NCBI GenBank assembly: GCA_903910215.1
Contig: CAIVYV010000181.1
Span: 1-11,301 of the forward strand
Source of the DNA: an uncultured Pseudomonadota bacterium
GTDB taxonomy: Bacteria; Pseudomonadota; Gammaproteobacteria; Steroidobacterales; Steroidobacteraceae
Reading direction: 5' to 3'
DNA: 11,301 nucleotides
The stretch's first letter is position 1. Each line of letters starts with the position of its first letter. Below the pieces are notes generated by a model. The model did no database searches. It had not been told where the DNA came from and saw only the letters and a list, made by a program, of their open reading frames with translations. Positions 1-5,798 of the stretch are shown piece by piece. The position numbers were made by a program, and so were the translations under genes.

Positions 1-362
1 ATCGTCACGATCGGGCCCTCGGGACCGGCGCTGCCGCCGGAGACGATGGTCAGCGTGGCCGCCAGCCACTGCCGCACCGCCAGGCGCGGGGAGATCCGCG
101 AATTGGAGCGATGCACTGCATAGAGCACCTGCGTCACGCCGTGCCCGCGCGAGCGCATCGGGAGCAGGGCGTACACGATCACCGTGCCGATGGCCCCGAG
201 CACCGGTGCCACGGCCGCGATCAGCGCGGCACTCTCGCTGCTGCCGCGGAGCGCGGCCTCCAGCGCGTGTTCCGCCCAGCGGATCGGCATGATGAAGCCC
301 AGCGCCAGGAGCGCCACCGCAATGCCGAGCACCGCGGCCCATGCCACCAGCGTCCAGTCCAC
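1..362 (-). CDS. ClC-family chloride channel/transporter, N-terminal part (cut by window edge)
   Basis: Reading leftward from a GTG at 362 gives 120 codons without a stop, running off the window. Residues about 8-28 form a hydrophobic helix, followed by a second at about 46-66. Next comes R-G-H-G-V-T (72-77), at the place of the first ClC anion-binding motif (GSGIP in E. coli ClC). It ends with S-G-G-S-A-G-P-E-G-P-I-V (108-119), the GREGP motif whose Glu is the gating residue; here Arg is replaced by Pro but the Glu remains. The family moves chloride through the inner membrane as a channel or as a Cl-/H+ exchanger. The start is uncertain: the only in-frame codons before GTG are ATA AGA GCA AGA CCC CAA after a stop, and no strong Shine-Dalgarno is seen. 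GC is about 72 % with nearly all codons ending in G or C, unlike the flagellar genes beside it. Confidence 0.82.
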   Translation of the reverse strand, partial: MDWTLVAWAAVLGIAVALLALGFIMPIRWAEHALEAALRGSSESAALIAAVAPVLGAIGTVIVYALLPMRSRGHGVTQVLYAVHRSNSRISPRLAVRQWLAATLTIVSGGSAGPEGPIVT

Positions 363-384
363 TTGGGGTCTTGCTCTTATTCAT
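360..384. other. Composition and function breakpoint next to flhB
   Basis: Bases 1-360 have 261 G/C of 360 (about 72 %). The next 60 bases have 26 of 60 (about 43 %), and the flagellar lines I counted lie at about 47-62 %. The flagellar operon ends at the flhB stop (381-383), and a ClC gene with different codon use begins at about 362. The stop overlaps an ATG (382-384) in the same ATGA arrangement as other junctions of this operon, but the frame it opens becomes nonsense after about seven codons. No repeat, tRNA, terminator or integrase trace is visible at the border. It could be a recombination border or a contig misjoin; the sequence alone cannot decide. Confidence 0.6.
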
Positions 385-1538
385 ATTTTCTTGCCCGTTG
401 AACGCTGACCGTTTTCGTCATAGCGGAAATCGTCTGGCACCTCCGGAGCAGTGAACTCCGGCCGCTGCAAATCCCCAGACAGCGCGCTCAAACGGAAGAC
501 GTAAGCGAGCACTGCCGCCACGGCTCGGTAGAGCCCTTCGGGAATCGGGTCGTCTATATCGGTCGTGTAATACAGCGCACGAGCGAGTGGTGGTGCAGAT
601 ACTTCGGGCACACCTGCTGCTGCAGCCCGCTCCTTGATGGCACGTGCAACCTCGCCTTTTCCCTTGGCGAGCACGATCGGCACACTGCTGCGCTCTTCGT
701 CATATTCGAGTGCAACGGCGAACTCACTCGGGTTCACAATCACGACGTCGGCTTGTTTCACTTTGTCGAGCATTCGACCGCGACTGAGTTCACGCTGCTT
801 GCGACGAATTTGCTGTTTGACCTCCGGGCGGCCCTCGATGTCTTTCATCTCATCGCGAATTTCCTGTTTCGTCATGCGTAGACGCCGCAGGTAATTCCAC
901 CGCTGATAAGGGACATCGAGAATCGCGATCGCAGCAACCACAGCAGATACCAGAGTAAAAATCGTGAGCGCAAGCGATGCACCATGAACCATCATCGGTT
1001 CGAGCGCATCTCGCGACATCGAGACGATCTCCTCACGCCGTTGCCACAGCAGCAAAACCAGCACACCCGCGATTCCGACGAACTTGAGCAGATTGCGCAG
1101 CACGCCCATCAGCGCCTGCGTCCCGAACATTCGCTTCAGTCCACTCAAGGGATTGAGCTTAGATCCCTTCGGCGCAGCGGCCTTACCAGAGAATTGGAAT
1201 CCCCCGTTGACGGACGCCGCCAGCAAAGCCACGACCAAGGCAACGAGGAACAACCATCTGACCGACCATAGACCATCGAAAATGGACATGCCGAGTGTCA
1301 TCGGCAAATCCTGCACGTCGTCGATCTGGCCACGGGTGAAACTGAAGCTCTGCTTCATCTGACCGGCAATGTCGTCGACGATATCACCGCCAATAAACAT
1401 CAGCATGGCGCACAGCGCCATCACGACCATCGCACCACCGAAATCGGGTGAGCGCGGCAACTCGCCTCGTTCGCGTGCCTGCTGCAGACGTTTCGCAGTT
1501 GGCTCTTCTGTTTTTTCCTGGCCCTGATCTTCTGCCAT
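381..1538 (-). CDS. flhB: FlhB, flagellar export gate / substrate-specificity switch protein
   Basis: Inner-membrane component of the flagellar type III export gate. In the family, its cytoplasmic domain cleaves itself and switches export from rod/hook to filament substrates together with FliK. The 385 residues match the usual length. The N-terminus has the family pattern E-K-T-E-E-P-T-A-K-R followed by A-R-E-R-G-E. Membrane segments lie at about 33-53, 92-110, 147-165 and 186-208, and the cytoplasmic domain follows to the end. The cleavage loop reads N269-P270-S271-E272, where the family has N-P-T-H; the Asn-Pro pair is kept but Thr and His are not. P-P-L-A-R-A-L-Y (316-323) and P-E-G-L-Y-R-A-V (333-340) are conserved downstream. 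ATG at 1538 lies 4 bases after the fliR stop, with a GGGGCAGGG stretch at the fliR end as a possible ribosome site. A good-quality ORF with no frameshift. Confidence 0.97.
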   Translation of the reverse strand: MAEDQGQEKTEEPTAKRLQQARERGELPRSPDFGGAMVVMALCAMLMFIGGDIVDDIAGQMKQSFSFTRGQIDDVQDLPMTLGMSIFDGLWSVRWLFLVALVVALLAASVNGGFQFSGKAAAPKGSKLNPLSGLKRMFGTQALMGVLRNLLKFVGIAGVLVLLLWQRREEIVSMSRDALEPMMVHGASLALTIFTLVSAVVAAIAILDVPYQRWNYLRRLRMTKQEIRDEMKDIEGRPEVKQQIRRKQRELSRGRMLDKVKQADVVIVNPSEFAVALEYDEERSSVPIVLAKGKGEVARAIKERAAAAGVPEVSAPPLARALYYTTDIDDPIPEGLYRAVAAVLAYVFRLSALSGDLQRPEFTAPEVPDDFRYDENGQRSTGKKI

Positions 1539-1542
1539 GACG

Positions 1543-2319
1543 CTAGCCCTGCCCCAGCAGTCGGGCGCGGATATAGCTTTCGGCCAAACTCCAAAGCTCG
1601 GTCATTCGCTCGCCAATGACCGGCATCAGCACGAACAACAATGCGAAGCCGACGATCAAGCTCACCGCGAATCCCACAGCAAAGACGTTCAAAGACGGAG
1701 TCGCACGCGACAAGGCGCCTACACCGATATTGACGGCCAAAAGAGCCAACAGAAGCGGAGCGGCCAGCAATGCAGCCCCGCGGAAGATGATGCTCGAGAA
1801 GTCGAGCCACGCCTGGATATCGAGCAAACTGAAGCTGCCGGGTGGCAGAACTCGAATGCTCTCGGTCATCATGCTGATGATGACGGTATGACCATCTGCC
1901 GTGATGAAAATCAGCAGCGCGATCAAGTTCAAGAACTGCGACAGCACCGGGGTCGATCCGATCGACGGATCAAAAGACTGAGCGAAGCCGATACCGACAG
2001 ACATTGAGATCTGTTCACCGGCCAGAACCACTGCAGCCGACACGAACTGCAACACCAATCCGATCGAGACACCGATCAAGGCCTCGCTAAGCAGGGTAAG
2101 CAAATTGGGCTCGCCGAACGGCAGCTGCGGTGCACTCGTGGACGTGGGCATGGCAGGCAGCATCAACACACACAGCGCGGCCGCATAGATCAATCGAATG
2201 CGCGTGCTACCGGCAATCTGCGTGAACAACGGCGCAGTGAGAAAAAATGCAGTCACCCGTGTGAAGGGCAACAGGAGCGACTCCATCCAGCTGAGCACGA
2301 ATTGACCGAGCTCGAGCAC
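1543..2319 (-). CDS. fliR: FliR, flagellar export gate protein
   Basis: Polytopic inner-membrane protein that forms the core of the export channel with FliP and FliQ. From the GTG at 2319 it has 258 residues, the normal family length. Conserved stretches are G-E-Q-I-S-M-S-V-G-I-G-F-A (101-113) and R-A-T-P-S-L-N-V-F-A-V-G-F (205-217), with hydrophobic segments throughout. The open frame extends to an ATG at 2400, but that start would overlap fliQ by 77 bases and add 27 non-family residues. GTG 2319 has a strong Shine-Dalgarno (2323-2332) and begins L-E-L-G-Q-F, as FliR proteins do. It lies 4 bases after the fliQ stop and ends 4 bases before flhB. Confidence 0.96.
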   Translation of the reverse strand: MLELGQFVLSWMESLLLPFTRVTAFFLTAPLFTQIAGSTRIRLIYAAALCVLMLPAMPTSTSAPQLPFGEPNLLTLLSEALIGVSIGLVLQFVSAAVVLAGEQISMSVGIGFAQSFDPSIGSTPVLSQFLNLIALLIFITADGHTVIISMMTESIRVLPPGSFSLLDIQAWLDFSSIIFRGAALLAAPLLLALLAVNIGVGALSRATPSLNVFAVGFAVSLIVGFALLFVLMPVIGERMTELWSLAESYIRARLLGQG

Positions 2320-2322
2320 GGC

Positions 2323-2332
2323 ATCACCCCCC
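2323..2332 (-). promoter_or_regulatory. Shine-Dalgarno that decides the fliR GTG start
   Basis: On the minus strand the bases read GGGGGGTGAT, matching 8 of 10 positions of the full anti-16S complement AGGAGGTGAT. The six-G core ends 7 bases before the GTG at 2319. It overlaps the last codons and stop of fliQ. An ATG inside it (2323-2325) opens only a 23-codon frame with no protein character. Confidence 0.75.
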
Positions 2333-2593
2333 GATATCCGGTATGCGCTCGAAGATACGGCGGGTGAAATCCACCAGAAGCTGTAGCTGCCAACCGCCAA
2401 GCGCCGCGATGAACAAGGTGACGGCGATCAGTTTCGGCAAAAAACTCAACGTCATCTCGTTGATCGATGTGGCGGCCTGGAAAATACCGATAGCGACACC
2501 GACGATCAACACCAGCAACAAAATCGGCCCGGCGACGATCGCACCGAGCCAAATAGCCTCACGAGCCAGGTCGATTACTTGTGTGTCATTCAT
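2324..2593 (-). CDS. fliQ: FliQ, flagellar export gate protein
   Basis: Small inner-membrane protein of the export channel, present in several copies around FliP-FliR. It has 89 residues, exactly family size. It has two hydrophobic helices (about 17-40 and 53-72), and the family pattern A-A-T-S-I-N-E-M-T-L-S-F-L-P-K-L (40-55) in the turn between them. ATG 2593 overlaps the fliP stop by four bases (ATGA), so translation is probably coupled. Nothing unusual is seen. Confidence 0.97.
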   Translation of the reverse strand: MNDTQVIDLAREAIWLGAIVAGPILLLVLIVGVAIGIFQAATSINEMTLSFLPKLIAVTLFIAALGGWQLQLLVDFTRRIFERIPDIGG

Positions 2594-3354
2594 GATCCGG
2601 GCGCTCCAAAGCTCGCGGCTAGTGAGCCTACTATCAGAGCCCAGCCGTCAACCAAGACGAACAATAATAGCTTGAAAGGCAAACTGATCATGATCGGCGA
2701 GACCATCATCATGCCCATCGCCATCAAAACGCTCGCGACGATGAGATCGATGACCAAGAACGGAATGAAGATCAAGAAGCCGATGGTGAATGCTGTGCGC
2801 AGTTCACTAGTGATGAACGCCGGCAACAACACGTGCAGCGGTGTTGCCAGAGGCTCCTGTACCGCCTCGATTTTACCGAGATCCATGAAGAGCTTGAGAT
2901 CGGATTCGCGCGTCTGCGCCAACATGAATCGCTTCATCGGGACGATACCGCGATCAAGCGCCTCCTCGAAGGGAATCTTGTCCTCGACATAGGGCGTCAA
3001 AGCCACCCGCTGCACCTCGTCGAAGGTGGGAGCCATAACGAAAAAAGTGATGAAGAGGGCAAGACCGACGATCACTTGGTTGGGTGGTGTCGATGCCGTA
3101 CCCATCGCCTGACGAAGCAAACCGAGGACGATCACGACCCGAGTAAATGCTGTCATTGACAAGATGATCGCAGGCAACAGCGTCAGCAGCGTGACGAGAC
3201 CCAAGGCCTGCAAAGTCAAGCTATATGCCTGACCGCCACCGGCAACGGGCGCAGCCCGTAACACTTCGATTGATGCCGCATCCTGGGCTAACGCCAGCGG
3301 CATCATGGCGAGGACCAACAACACAGCGGACATCGCCGAGACATAACGCTTCAC
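2590..3354 (-). CDS. fliP: FliP, flagellar export gate protein
   Basis: Core inner-membrane subunit of the flagellar export channel. It has 254 residues, the normal length. A cleavable signal peptide, typical of FliP, covers about 1-24 and ends A-L-A-Q. Mature membrane helices lie at about 47-66, 70-82, 95-110 and 186-245. Family signatures seen are T-A-F-T-R-V-V-I-V-L (68-77), T-P-P-N-Q-V-I-V-G-L-A-L (89-100) and F-I-T-S-E-L-R-T-A-F-T-I-G-F (180-193). The start codon is GTG at 3354, overlapping the fliO stop as GTGA. An ATG at residue 8 would shorten the signal peptide's basic end (M-K-R), so the GTG is preferred. Confidence 0.97.
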   Translation of the reverse strand: MKRYVSAMSAVLLVLAMMPLALAQDAASIEVLRAAPVAGGGQAYSLTLQALGLVTLLTLLPAIILSMTAFTRVVIVLGLLRQAMGTASTPPNQVIVGLALFITFFVMAPTFDEVQRVALTPYVEDKIPFEEALDRGIVPMKRFMLAQTRESDLKLFMDLGKIEAVQEPLATPLHVLLPAFITSELRTAFTIGFLIFIPFLVIDLIVASVLMAMGMMMVSPIMISLPFKLLLFVLVDGWALIVGSLAASFGAPGS

Positions 3355-3644
3355 GATCGCGACTCCAATTCAGCGCGGAACTTGTCCGCTTCGTTGTCAG
3401 CAGAGCCAGCCGGCGTAGCCCCCAAACGAGTAATCGAGTGTGGCGTGATGCCGAGCAGAACGTCTTCGTCACCGAAGCGAACGACGAGCAACTTTTCTCG
3501 GGTGCCGACGCTCAAATGCGAAACGACCTTCAAGCGCGATGGAGTACCGACACCGGCGACGTTAAAACGACGCAGCACCCAAATCGCCAATGCCAAAAGT
3601 GCGGCCACCAGAATGATGGCCGAGATGTAGCGCACCGGATCCAT
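3351..3644 (-). CDS. fliO: FliO, flagellar export gate assembly protein
   Basis: Small membrane protein that in the family helps FliP assemble into the export gate and is not part of the finished machine. It has 97 residues. One membrane helix at about 6-25 is followed by R-R-F and a cytoplasmic domain with L-K-V-V-S-H-L-S-V-G-T-R-E-K-L-L-V-V (38-55) and D-V-L-L-G-I-T (61-67), the diagnostic FliO pattern. The tail is short and charged. ATG 3644 is 6 bases after the fliN stop with no clear Shine-Dalgarno, so it probably depends on ribosomes finishing fliN. Identity rests on this pattern and on its place between fliN and fliP. Confidence 0.93.
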   Translation of the reverse strand: MDPVRYISAIILVAALLALAIWVLRRFNVAGVGTPSRLKVVSHLSVGTREKLLVVRFGDEDVLLGITPHSITRLGATPAGSADNEADKFRAELESRS

Positions 3645-3650
3645 GTCAGA

Positions 3651-3962
3651 TCAAAGATGCTTGACGCGATCTTCGGGATCGACAACCTGCGTCAACCGAA
3701 TGCCGTAACGCTCATTGACGAGCACCACTTCACCGCGTGCGATCACGGTGTTGTTCACGCAGACATCGAGCGGCTCACCAGCGACGCGATCCAGTTCAAC
3801 GACGCTACCCTGCCCCAAACGCAGGAGGTCACGGATCCGCAGTGACGATCGACCAACCTCAACCGAGATGCTGACGGCCACATTCTGGATGAGATCCAGC
3901 TGCATGGCGGTCTCGCCCTCGCCATTCGCTTTCGCGATGGTTCCCATGGATATGTCGCTCAT
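3651..3962 (-). CDS. fliN: FliN, flagellar motor switch C-ring protein
   Basis: C-ring protein that binds FliM and, through FliH, docks the export ATPase at the basal body. It has 103 residues: a short N-terminal arm (1-22), then one SpoA domain. Conserved pieces are L-L-R-L-G-Q-G-S-V-V-E-L (46-57), A-G-E-P-L-D-V (61-67), A-R-G-E-V-V-L-V-N-E-R-Y-G-I-R-L (75-90). The ATG overlaps the fliM stop by four bases (ATGA), which fits the fixed FliM:FliN pairing in the ring. Length is on the short side, but the domain is complete. Confidence 0.97.
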   Translation of the reverse strand: MSDISMGTIAKANGEGETAMQLDLIQNVAVSISVEVGRSSLRIRDLLRLGQGSVVELDRVAGEPLDVCVNNTVIARGEVVLVNERYGIRLTQVVDPEDRVKHL

Positions 3963-5077
3963 GCTGCTGATGCTCCTGCTGACTTGGCCGACCTGCCGGC
4001 CGACCGTCTACGAGATGATGAAGAACTTTCGGAATCGTGCGACTGATCACCGACGGGCTCAATCGCGAACATCGATGAGGACTCGGTCGGTTGAACGACC
4101 TGTGTAATCCGTACGGCGACGGAGTTATTGGCCGTGCCGTACTCGGCATCGAACAGGTGGGCTGATTGCACCAAGACCTTGACCGCCTCAGGCGGCTTGA
4201 ACCAGATCGTATCGCCCGGCTGAATCGATGCCAGATCGACCGCCGAGACTCGCAGCGTCGCGAGCTGCGCAGTCAACTCGAGCTCCGTATCGCTCACCGC
4301 ATCCTGAAGCTGATTCGCCCAACGCACAGCCAGTTTTTCGTCGCGTTCGCCGGACTGCAGTCGCCCGCGCAACAGCAGACGGATCGGCTTCAGCGCAGAG
4401 AACGGATACATGATCGAGACGACACCGTGCACGCCTGCACCGAGCTCGATATTGAAACGGGAAACAACGACCGTCTCTTTCTCTTCGCCTACTTGCGCAA
4501 AAGCAGGATTGATTTCTCGGCTGACGTATTCGGTGCCAAGTCCGTAGACCGGCGCCCAAGCTTCGCGCAGATTCTCGAATACCGTGTCGAGCAACAACTG
4601 AACAATGCGCTCTTCAGTTGGCGTGAAGCCACGCTGTGCGGAAGGTTCGATCGAGCCAGAACCACGACCGCCGAAGAAACTATCGACCGCGCCATAAACC
4701 ACCGAGGGGTCGATCGTGACGAGCCCATACCCGCGTAGGGGCGGATAGCGCACGATATTCACACTGCAAGGCGACGGAACGCTCTGAATGTACGAGCCGA
4801 AAGTCGTCACCTCGAACGGATTAATCGACACTTTGACAGCTTGACGCAATAGATTCAGCAATCCGCCTCGAAGCTGTCTAGCGAAACGATCATTGATCAT
4901 CTCGATCGCAGCCAACTGAGAGCGCGAGGTGGTATCTGTCGAGACGAGGCTATATGCCTGCACAGCGGGCGCTGCGGACGCGGCAGTATCCGGCGAGACA
5001 TCCACCTCGCCGCTCGCCATCGCCTCGACGAGAGCTTGCACCTCATCGCTCGTCAGTACTTGACCTGAATTAGACAT
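3959..5077 (-). CDS. fliM: FliM, flagellar motor switch C-ring protein
   Basis: Middle C-ring protein that links FliG to FliN and, in the family, binds phosphorylated CheY through a short N-terminal peptide to reverse rotation. It has 372 residues against a usual 320-345. Order: N-terminal peptide L-T-S-D-E-V-Q-A-L (8-16; family LSQxEIDAL); variable linker to about 45; middle domain about 50-240 with F-F-G-G-R-G-S (134-140), which carries the GG pair contacting FliG; SpoA domain about 250-330; then a Ser/Arg-rich tail (344-372) that family members usually lack. ATG 5077 follows a 38-base gap holding GAAGAAGA purines 2 bases upstream. It overlaps fliN by four bases. Confidence 0.97.
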   Translation of the reverse strand: MSNSGQVLTSDEVQALVEAMASGEVDVSPDTAASAAPAVQAYSLVSTDTTSRSQLAAIEMINDRFARQLRGGLLNLLRQAVKVSINPFEVTTFGSYIQSVPSPCSVNIVRYPPLRGYGLVTIDPSVVYGAVDSFFGGRGSGSIEPSAQRGFTPTEERIVQLLLDTVFENLREAWAPVYGLGTEYVSREINPAFAQVGEEKETVVVSRFNIELGAGVHGVVSIMYPFSALKPIRLLLRGRLQSGERDEKLAVRWANQLQDAVSDTELELTAQLATLRVSAVDLASIQPGDTIWFKPPEAVKVLVQSAHLFDAEYGTANNSVAVRITQVVQPTESSSMFAIEPVGDQSHDSESSSSSRRRSAGRSAKSAGASAA

Positions 5078-5079
5078 GT

Positions 5080-5100
5080 TCTTCTTCGATATCTTCTTCG
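5080..5100 (-). repeat. Direct repeat CGAAGAAGA in the fliL-fliM gap
   Basis: On the minus strand CGAAGAAGA occurs twice, 12 bases apart (5092-5100 and 5080-5088), just upstream of the fliM ATG. Both copies are purine-rich and could pair weakly with 16S rRNA, so they may be a duplicated ribosome site. It may also be a chance simple repeat. Confidence 0.35.
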
Positions 5101-5115
5101 TTGCCGAGAAACGAG

Positions 5116-5772
5116 TTACTGGAAGACGAAGTGAGTGAACATCACTTCTTCGATGCCGCCAAAGTCCTCGTTGCGAATCAACACGTCGTTCATCGCGTCG
5201 CGCAGCGCCGCCGCCAATCGCGCACGCCCGTCAACCGACACCATTTCTTCTTCGCTGTATTGACCTGCGGTGCCGATGATCGCCGCCTCGATGGCAATCT
5301 GGTGGGTCGTGACGCGCTCGACGATTTTTTCGCCATAGAACGTCTTGTATGCAATGCGGAACTGGACGAACTTGCGAGAGTTCGGCACGTTCAAGGTAAA
5401 GTCGCGCTCGATCGGCTTATAGGTCGCCGCGAATCGTTCGCCTTCAGGAATTTCCTTGGTCTGTAACTGTGGACCATCAGGCACTTGTGGGCCACTCGCC
5501 TCACCGTCAGCTCCATGCTCGCCCTCGGCCGCGTGACCATCGGCCGCGTGACCGTCTGCACCCTGTGCTGCACCCGCCGCCGCTGCCGGCTTCGGATCAA
5601 AGAAGCCCGTCAGGAATAGCGTCGCTCCGACAGATCCGCCGACCAACACCAGCACGCCGACCACCACCATGATGATAAGCAGCAGCTTGGATTTCTTCTT
5701 CGGTGCGCCCTCTTCGCCTTCGGCGGGAGCCGCATCCGGAGCCTTCTTTTTGTCGTCTTTTTTGTCAGCCAT
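5116..5772 (-). CDS. fliL: FliL, flagellar basal body-associated protein
   Basis: Single-pass inner-membrane protein that in the family encircles the MotAB stator and supports torque. It has 218 residues, longer than the common 150-180. Order: charged Lys/Asp/Glu-rich cytoplasmic start (1-28), membrane helix about 29-55, then a low-complexity Ala/Gly/Asp/His linker (63-95), then a periplasmic domain related to the stomatin/SPFH fold. That domain starts at about 118 with Y-K-P-I-E-R-D-F-T-L-N and ends G-G-I-E-E-V-M-F-T-H-F-V-F-Q, the characteristic FliL end. The extra length lies mostly in the linker, which holds a 15-base tandem duplication. A 26-base gap separates it from fliK; the Shine-Dalgarno is weak. 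Confidence 0.95.
   Translation of the reverse strand: MADKKDDKKKAPDAAPAEGEEGAPKKKSKLLLIIMVVVGVLVLVGGSVGATLFLTGFFDPKPAAAAGAAQGADGHAADGHAAEGEHGADGEASGPQVPDGPQLQTKEIPEGERFAATYKPIERDFTLNVPNSRKFVQFRIAYKTFYGEKIVERVTTHQIAIEAAIIGTAGQYSEEEMVSVDGRARLAAALRDAMNDVLIRNEDFGGIEEVMFTHFVFQ
5525..5554 (-). repeat. 15-base tandem repeat in fliL linker
   Basis: Two adjacent copies of TCGGCCGCGTGACC plus A or G (5525-5539 and 5540-5554, plus-strand reading; 14 of 15 bases equal). On the coding strand they give A-D-G-H-A twice, adding histidines 75 and 80. The unit is a multiple of three, so copy number can change without breaking fliL. Confidence 0.75.
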
Positions 5773-5798
5773 AGTGCTACACCAGAATAGTCAAAACG

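Noticed and set aside
1..401. Two plus-strand open frames near the left edge (111-401 and 184-408).
   Set aside because: The minus-strand frame here has recognisable ClC helices and motifs; the plus-strand frames look like its shadow.
434..450. Plus-strand CTGGCACC-TCCG-GAGCA, resembling a sigma-54 site.
   Set aside because: The -12 box is poor (GAGC for TTGC), it lies inside flhB on the opposite strand, and no gene follows it in that direction.
2253..2325. ATG overlapping the fliQ stop as ATGA, which could be taken as a coupled start.
   Set aside because: The frame stops after 23 codons and has no protein character; fliR starts 4 bases downstream.
1543..2400. Longer fliR version starting at the ATG at 2400.
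   Set aside because: Adds 27 non-family residues and overlaps fliQ by 77 bases; GTG 2319 has a near-perfect Shine-Dalgarno and gives the normal length.
3225..3845. Plus-strand open frame of 206 codons across fliP-fliN.
   Set aside because: Antisense to three recognised genes, no ribosome site, no protein-like pattern.
4166..4738. Plus-strand open frame of 190 codons inside fliM.
   Set aside because: Arg/Asp/His-rich mirror of fliM codons; no family resemblance.
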